Positions 60,501 through 64,000 of a stretch of 64,000 bases of DNA are shown piece by piece. Under the pieces are notes generated by a model. That model worked only from the letters and a program-made list of their open reading frames with translations. It searched no databases and had not been told where the DNA came from. The stretch is taken from NCBI RefSeq assembly GCF_008086205.1, contig NZ_VSKK01000004.1, forward strand, positions 62,001-126,000, in the 5' to 3' direction. Origin of the DNA: Bizionia myxarmorum. GTDB taxonomy: Bacteria > Bacteroidota > Bacteroidia > Flavobacteriales > Flavobacteriaceae. Numbering within the stretch: the first letter of the stretch is position 1; each line of letters begins with the position of its first letter. The position numbers and the translations under genes are program-made.

Positions 60501-60957
60501 CGGCAATTTAGCTTTATTACCAACCAAGAATTTCTTTTTCGGCATGAAGCAGCGTGAAGAAATTTTTATTGAACTAGAACCTGGAAAAACAATCATTGTT
60601 AGATTACTTTCTGTAGGAATCCCCAATGAAGAGGGCATCCGAATTGTGTTTTTTAGTGTAAATGGTGAAAATAGATTTGTTGAAGTTTTAGATAGATCTT
60701 TAAACATTACAACAGAACAAAACATGAAAATTGATCCTGAAAATGCGAAACATATAGGAGCGCCATTACAAGGTTCACTTTCTAAAGTTTTAGTAAAACG
60801 CGGTCAGGAAATAAAAGAAAATGATCCGTTATTTATTATTGAAGCCATGAAAATGGAAACAACGGTTACCGCTTTTAAAGCTGGAAAAGTAAAAACGGTA
60901 GTTTTACAAGAAGGTACTATGGTCATGCAGGATGATTTAGTTTTAACGGTAGAATAA
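57505..60957 (+). CDS. pyc: Pyruvate carboxylase
   Basis: 1150 residues with all domains in one chain: biotin carboxylase (about 1-450, 'HPGYGFLSENSEFA', 'LKAASGGGGRGMRII', 'EVNPRIQVEHTVTE'), carboxyltransferase (about 530-810, 'TTMRDAHQSLLATRMRT', 'HTHDTSSLQ' metal-binding His), and a C-terminal biotinyl domain with Lys1116 in 'EAMKMET'. It makes oxaloacetate from pyruvate, ATP and bicarbonate for anaplerosis. The preceding gene is 11 bases upstream on the same strand. A terminator follows. Confidence 0.97.
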   Translation: MKIKKVLIANRGEIAIRILRACTELNLDTVAIYTFEDRYSQHRNKADESYQIGEDNQPLKPYLNSDEIIALAKSKNVDAIHPGYGFLSENSEFARKCAANGIIFIGPDPKVMDALGDKISAKKIAVKCNVPIIESNEIPLSSLKIAISEAEKIGYPLMLKAASGGGGRGMRIIRKYQDLEQNFESAKNEALNSFGDDTMFLEKYVEDPKHIEVQIVADNHGNIRHLFERDCSVQRRHQKVVEIAPSFNVSEKVKQSLYKYAVSIAEEVNYNNIGTVEFLVDPNDNVYFIEVNPRIQVEHTVTEMITGIDLVKTQIFIAGGYKLSDQQIKIYEQDSLRTYGFALQCRLTTEDPTNNFTPDYGTITTYRSAAGMGIRLDAGSIYQGYSVSPFFDSMLVKVSAHGRTLDGATRKMVRALKEFRVRGVKTNIHFLQNVIQHDTFKAGAVTVNFIQNTPALFNIKIPQDRTSKITQFLGEVIVNGNSDVKNKDDKKVFRNPKVPKFNINDPYPKGTKNLLTELGPEKFCEWLKNDPKIHYTDTTMRDAHQSLLATRMRTFDMMKVAESYAKNHPNTFSMEVWGGATFDVCLRFLHESPWTRLRELRKAVPNILFQMLLRGSNGVGYKAYPDNLIEKFVEKSWENGVDIFRIFDSLNWVKAMEPSINYVRNRTGGIAQAAISYTGDILDVNQTKYNLKYYTQLAKDLENAGAHMIAIKDMAGLLKPYAATELVAALKDTIKLPIHLHTHDTSSLQTATYLKAIEAGVDVVDVALGGLSGLTSQPNFNSIVEMMKYEKRAQDFNMETLNQFSNFWEDTREMYYPFESGLKAGTAEVYQHEIPGGQYSNLRPQAIALGLGDRFEEVKKMYAEVNKMFGNLVKVTPSSKVVGDMAIFMVTNNLKPQDVMERGGELSFPESVISFFKGDLGQPEGGFPEKLQKIILKNQIPYTDRPNAHLEPIDFDLEFEDFKNKFQKGFTRSLEIEDFLSYTLYPKVFEQAHENYKLYGNLALLPTKNFFFGMKQREEIFIELEPGKTIIVRLLSVGIPNEEGIRIVFFSVNGENRFVEVLDRSLNITTEQNMKIDPENAKHIGAPLQGSLSKVLVKRGQEIKENDPLFIIEAMKMETTVTAFKAGKVKTVVLQEGTMVMQDDLVLTVE

Positions 60958-61004
60958 TAGTCTGAACTATTTTTTCTATTTTAAAATATTTAGTTTTTTA
61001 AATA

Positions 61005-61042
61005 ATTAAAAAAGTCAGAAATCAATTTTCTGGCTTTTTTTT
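61005..61042 (+). terminator. Terminator of pyc
   Basis: AAGTCAGAAA pairs with TTTCTGGCTT (one G.T pair), followed by a long T run. Confidence 0.8.
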
Positions 61043-61176
61043 GTTTACAATTTTAAATGAAAAAATCCTCTGTTGAAATCATTTGAAAAAATATAGCGTC
61101 AACAATTATGTCATTTAAGTAAAGACAATTCAATTTATAACGGTATTTTTATTAAAATCTTTAAAACTAGATCATT

Positions 61177-61626
61177 ATGAAAATGCAATTTAATATTTTG
61201 GCTATCCTATTATTTACGTTTGTAGTTTCTTGTAAAAATGAAACAGCTACCAAAAGTGCAGATGTTGAACCCAATCCGATGAATGAGGAGTTAACAAAAA
61301 CCACCAACTACAAAGAAAGTGGTAATTTTAAAGAAGAGGAATACAGGTTAAGTTCTACGGAAGACAGTTTAGTTGTTAACTGGAATTTAGATGATCCTGA
61401 AAGAAAACAAGATTTATTTACAACCTTTAAAATGACCCAAAATCAGATGGACCGTTATGAAAAGGCTTTAAAAGATTGGAACATGGACACTGAAAATCCC
61501 TATGATAAATTATCGGCTAACGAACGCATCAAAAAAGAGGATGAAATTTTAAAAGACATTTTAGATGATTCTCAATACAAAGCATACCGAAAATGGGCGA
61601 ATAGAAATGACGACCGTGGAATTTAA
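61177..61626 (+). CDS. Small lipoprotein, function unknown
   Basis: 149 residues with a signal peptide and lipobox 'VVSC'. The mature part is polar and charged, ending in a helical 'DSQYKAYRKWANRNDDRGI'. No recognisable family. It stands alone between pyc and the outer-membrane protein. Confidence 0.75.
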   Translation: MKMQFNILAILLFTFVVSCKNETATKSADVEPNPMNEELTKTTNYKESGNFKEEEYRLSSTEDSLVVNWNLDDPERKQDLFTTFKMTQNQMDRYEKALKDWNMDTENPYDKLSANERIKKEDEILKDILDDSQYKAYRKWANRNDDRGI

Positions 61627-61673
61627 TTATTATTATTTCTGAAGCACTTCAAACTAAAAATGACTGCGTCTTT

Positions 61674-63557
61674 TTAATTATACCAAACAGGCGCAGGCTT
61701 TCCTAATTCAAAACCTTGAAGTCCAAAATCGTCCATACTCAAGGCGTTTGCGGAAAATATGTTTGTTCCTTCATTTGGAATACTTGGATAATAGGTAAGT
61801 GATAATTGAATGGAATTGAAAACCAAATAGTCGTTTTTCAAAATCACACCAACGCTAAATGACGAATATATTTTGCTGGAAATAATGCGTGTGTTCTCAT
61901 CACCCAATAGAGCCATATTCATGTTAAAATACGGATTAAACCTAAAGCCTATAAATTCCCAAGGTGGATATAATTGTGTTTGAAGAGATAACATAAATTT
62001 TGATGTTCCTAATAAATTACTGTCAAAATCTGGAATTCCCGTACTCGTGTTTAGCGAATTATTTGAATCATAAAAATCCTGAAAATCATTCGTTTCATCA
62101 ATGGTCAATCGGTCGCCAACAGAATTTAGTCTATTCGTTCCAATTAAAATTTGCGGTTTTATAAACTGACGCATTTTCCATTTACTGCCCAAGGGAATTA
62201 AATTCGTGAAATAATTGGCCGTAAAGGAATAGGTTGTTTGTTCCAGTTTAGATTCATTTAAAAACGTACCATACTCCATACTCGCACTAAAATAACCCCA
62301 TTTATAATAATTTCCGTGGGCCATTTTTGCTCCTAAATACAATCTGTTTCGCTTATTTTTATATTGATTACCAGCAGTAACGGCAAAAATATTACCAATA
62401 GGCACGTTTTCAGTTACACCATCTCTAAAAATATAGGTGTCTTCAATAAACTGTCTAGATGAAATTCCAATACTTCCTAAATAAAAAGTTTCATTTGAAA
62501 AATAGCCAATACTATCAAATTCAACGGCAGGTTTTTCCCTATAATTTATATTTAATAAGCGCCCAGCAGTAATGATATTGGTCGTTCGTTCGCGTTCAGA
62601 TTCTCCTTTGAAGAGTTGCAAAGAAAAACCAGCCCAAACATCTTGCGACTGATATTTAAAATCTTGGGCAAATAAATCATCATTAGAGTCTGGTAGCCAT
62701 TTCTGCATAATTTGTTCATCTACATAAAACCCCCCAGCCCACTTGGCATAAGCCGAATAAAAAGGTCTTTCTAAATCCAAATATTTACGCTTATAGCCGT
62801 CCAAATCTGTTGTATATCCAACAGCTGTACTTATATAAGTGTTTTGAAAGTTAGGCATGGAATACAGTACATCATAAGCTGTTTTACCGTCGTCAAACCG
62901 ATTCTCAAAACTTACTTTAACTTGATGCCCTAGTCCTAAATAATTATAATCCCGAAGTTTTAATTTCATTTTTGATTTAGAGAGGGAACCCGTTGGAACC
63001 AAACTCCAAGAATCCAAGGTAGTAATGTAAACATCCACAGAATCCGGACTTCCAGCCACGGCTTTTGTTTCAATTTTCACATCCCGAATAAATTTCTGAT
63101 CCCGAATTAATCGTTCAGATTCTATAACTAAAAGACTGTCTAAAGGTTTATTCTTTTTGAAAATTAAAAAGTTTTTAATGGCAAAATCCTTCGACTTTAA
63201 ATGTGCTTTATTTCCGGCTTTCTCAAACCAGTTATTAGCAACTTCCGTCGTATCTGTAAGCGAATAGCCAAAAGGATCATGACTATCTATATGTATTTGT
63301 CTAATAATTTTTCCTTCAACCTGACTGTAATTTTGTTTTAAAGTCGGATTCGTTCGGTTAACAGTTTTCTTTTTCTTCTTAAAAATTAAACGATGCAAGA
63401 ATTTGGTGGATTTTGATTTTCCCGAAAAATCCTCAATCTTTTTGTAAACTTCAGGTGTTGAATCGTTTTTTTGTTCCCGAACTTGCGAAAAACTAAAGTT
63501 GAAAAAGCTAAAAAATAGAATGACGAAAATTTTATTTATGTTCAAAAACTTTTTCAT
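61674..63557 (-). CDS. Outer-membrane beta-barrel protein with POTRA-like N-terminus
   Basis: 627 residues: signal peptide (about 1-24), a basic segment, a POTRA-like region ('GKIIRQIHIDSHDPFGYS' to 'RDVKIETKAV', about 82-170), and a C-terminal barrel of many alternating strands ('LKLRDYNYLGLGHQVKVSFENRF'). The layout is like BamA/TamA or patatin-like surface proteins without the named domain; the function is not known. A -7 element lies about 100 bases upstream. Confidence 0.75.
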   Translation of the reverse strand: MKKFLNINKIFVILFFSFFNFSFSQVREQKNDSTPEVYKKIEDFSGKSKSTKFLHRLIFKKKKKTVNRTNPTLKQNYSQVEGKIIRQIHIDSHDPFGYSLTDTTEVANNWFEKAGNKAHLKSKDFAIKNFLIFKKNKPLDSLLVIESERLIRDQKFIRDVKIETKAVAGSPDSVDVYITTLDSWSLVPTGSLSKSKMKLKLRDYNYLGLGHQVKVSFENRFDDGKTAYDVLYSMPNFQNTYISTAVGYTTDLDGYKRKYLDLERPFYSAYAKWAGGFYVDEQIMQKWLPDSNDDLFAQDFKYQSQDVWAGFSLQLFKGESERERTTNIITAGRLLNINYREKPAVEFDSIGYFSNETFYLGSIGISSRQFIEDTYIFRDGVTENVPIGNIFAVTAGNQYKNKRNRLYLGAKMAHGNYYKWGYFSASMEYGTFLNESKLEQTTYSFTANYFTNLIPLGSKWKMRQFIKPQILIGTNRLNSVGDRLTIDETNDFQDFYDSNNSLNTSTGIPDFDSNLLGTSKFMLSLQTQLYPPWEFIGFRFNPYFNMNMALLGDENTRIISSKIYSSFSVGVILKNDYLVFNSIQLSLTYYPSIPNEGTNIFSANALSMDDFGLQGFELGKPAPVWYN

Positions 63558-63654
63558 TCCTGGTGATTTTGAAGCTAGATATTAAGGGTTTTTTCGGAGT
63601 CTAAAATCAAGAAGCGACCTTAAATATTTGAAAAACTTCATTGTTTTTAGTCGG

Positions 63655-63662
63655 CAAATATA
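63655..63662 (-). promoter_or_regulatory. -7 element TATATTTG of the outer-membrane protein gene
   Basis: On the minus strand TATATTTG matches TAnnTTTG; leader about 90 bases. No clear -33 box. Confidence 0.4.
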
Positions 63663-63730
63663 TGCCTTTCTTTTGGAAATACAACAGGACTTAATACCCG
63701 CCAAAATGAAAATAAGCATTCTTAAATTAA

Positions 63731-63760
63731 TTAGTATTTATGATTTTAGTCGTATTTTTG
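63731..63760 (+). promoter_or_regulatory. Promoter of the exonuclease gene
   Basis: TTAG (63731-63734) and TATTTTTG (63753-63760, TAnnTTTG) with an 18-base spacer. The expected start is near 63767. Confidence 0.55.
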
Positions 63761-63810
63761 TAGTGCTTAAAATCGGAATCCTTTTTTCTTATTACCCATA
63801 AATTATTTAT

Positions 63811-64000
63811 ATGATATTTACTATTATTGACGTTGAAACATCGGGTAGCGGCAACAAAATTACTGAAATTTCAATCTTCAAATATGATGGAACTCAAGTG
63901 GTTGATGAATTTACATCTTTAGTAAATCCGCAAGCCTTGATCCCAGATTATATAACAGCTTTAACGGGTATCGATAATTTAATGGTTGCCAACGCGCCAA
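63811..64000 (+). CDS. DnaQ-like 3'-5' exonuclease (3' partial)
   Basis: Starts 'MIFTIIDVETSGSGNKITEISIF' with the DxE of the DEDDh exonuclease site, then 'EFTSLVNP', 'ALIPDYITALTGID'. The frame is open to the window end, so the late Asp-His motifs and any C-terminal GIY-YIG nuclease part are outside view. Such proteins occur as proofreading subunits or as exonuclease/UvrC-like fusions in this phylum; length decides and is not seen here. Confidence 0.85.
   Translation, partial: MIFTIIDVETSGSGNKITEISIFKYDGTQVVDEFTSLVNPQALIPDYITALTGIDNLMVANAP

Overview
The window looks like a piece of chromosome from a member of the Flavobacteriaceae (Bacteroidota). The evidence is AT-rich DNA, a C-terminal type IX secretion sorting domain in the first gene, many lipoproteins and SusC/TonB-like outer-membrane proteins, fused branched-chain 2-oxoacid dehydrogenase E1 alpha/beta, and promoters of the Bacteroidota type (TAnnTTTG -7 element) instead of sigma70 boxes. 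I cannot name the genus. No rRNA, tRNA, CRISPR array, prophage or transposase gene was seen.

Layout. 1-6 kb: end of a secreted T9SS protein, a small HExxH membrane protein, a tiny Cys-rich DUF5522 protein, hutU, small envelope proteins and a cold-shock protein. 6-23.3 kb: a long minus-strand block, read from about 22.7 kb leftward as paaE-A-B-C-D-G-H-I, ypfJ-like peptidase, paaJ-Z-F-Y, then E2 and fused E1 of a 2-oxoacid dehydrogenase. A TetR regulator lies just upstream, with a perfect inverted repeat at the paaE promoter. Together these genes encode the aerobic CoA-thioester route for phenylacetate (epoxidation, isomerisation, ring opening, beta-oxidation). The ligase paaK is not in the window. 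23.4-32.6 kb: rhodanese, DUF4230 protein, a response regulator/TPR histidine kinase pair, lipoproteins, a GSCFA protein and alaS. 32.8-36 kb: M23 peptidase, MerR regulator, and a lemA-TPM-TPM operon. 36-45.5 kb: outer-membrane receptor-like protein, GTPases der and era, RNA and other methyltransferases, MscS channel, SDR. 45.6-50.6 kb: aminoglycoside-phosphotransferase-like kinase, DAACS transporter, a frameshifted AraC regulator, a 37-residue basic protein, a GreA/B-like factor. 50.6-55.7 kb: a mutagenesis-type cassette (dnaE-like polymerase and dinB on one strand, a LexA/UmuD-like XRE-S24 repressor divergent). 55.8-64 kb: lipoproteins, an unrecognised protein coupled to pyruvate carboxylase, an outer-membrane protein, and the start of a DnaQ-like exonuclease.

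The most unusual aspect is the density of small palindromic repeats in 7.6-20.3 kb, with one more at 28.5 kb. At least four families occur between the paa/bkd genes and, in five cases, inside reading frames without breaking them (E1, E2, paaI, paaH, GSCFA). Two of the families show compensatory changes in their stems. Heptanucleotide tandem arrays lie directly against the start codons of hutU and paaB. The divergent repressor/dinB-dnaE promoter region has a 17-base perfect inverted repeat placed to control both directions.
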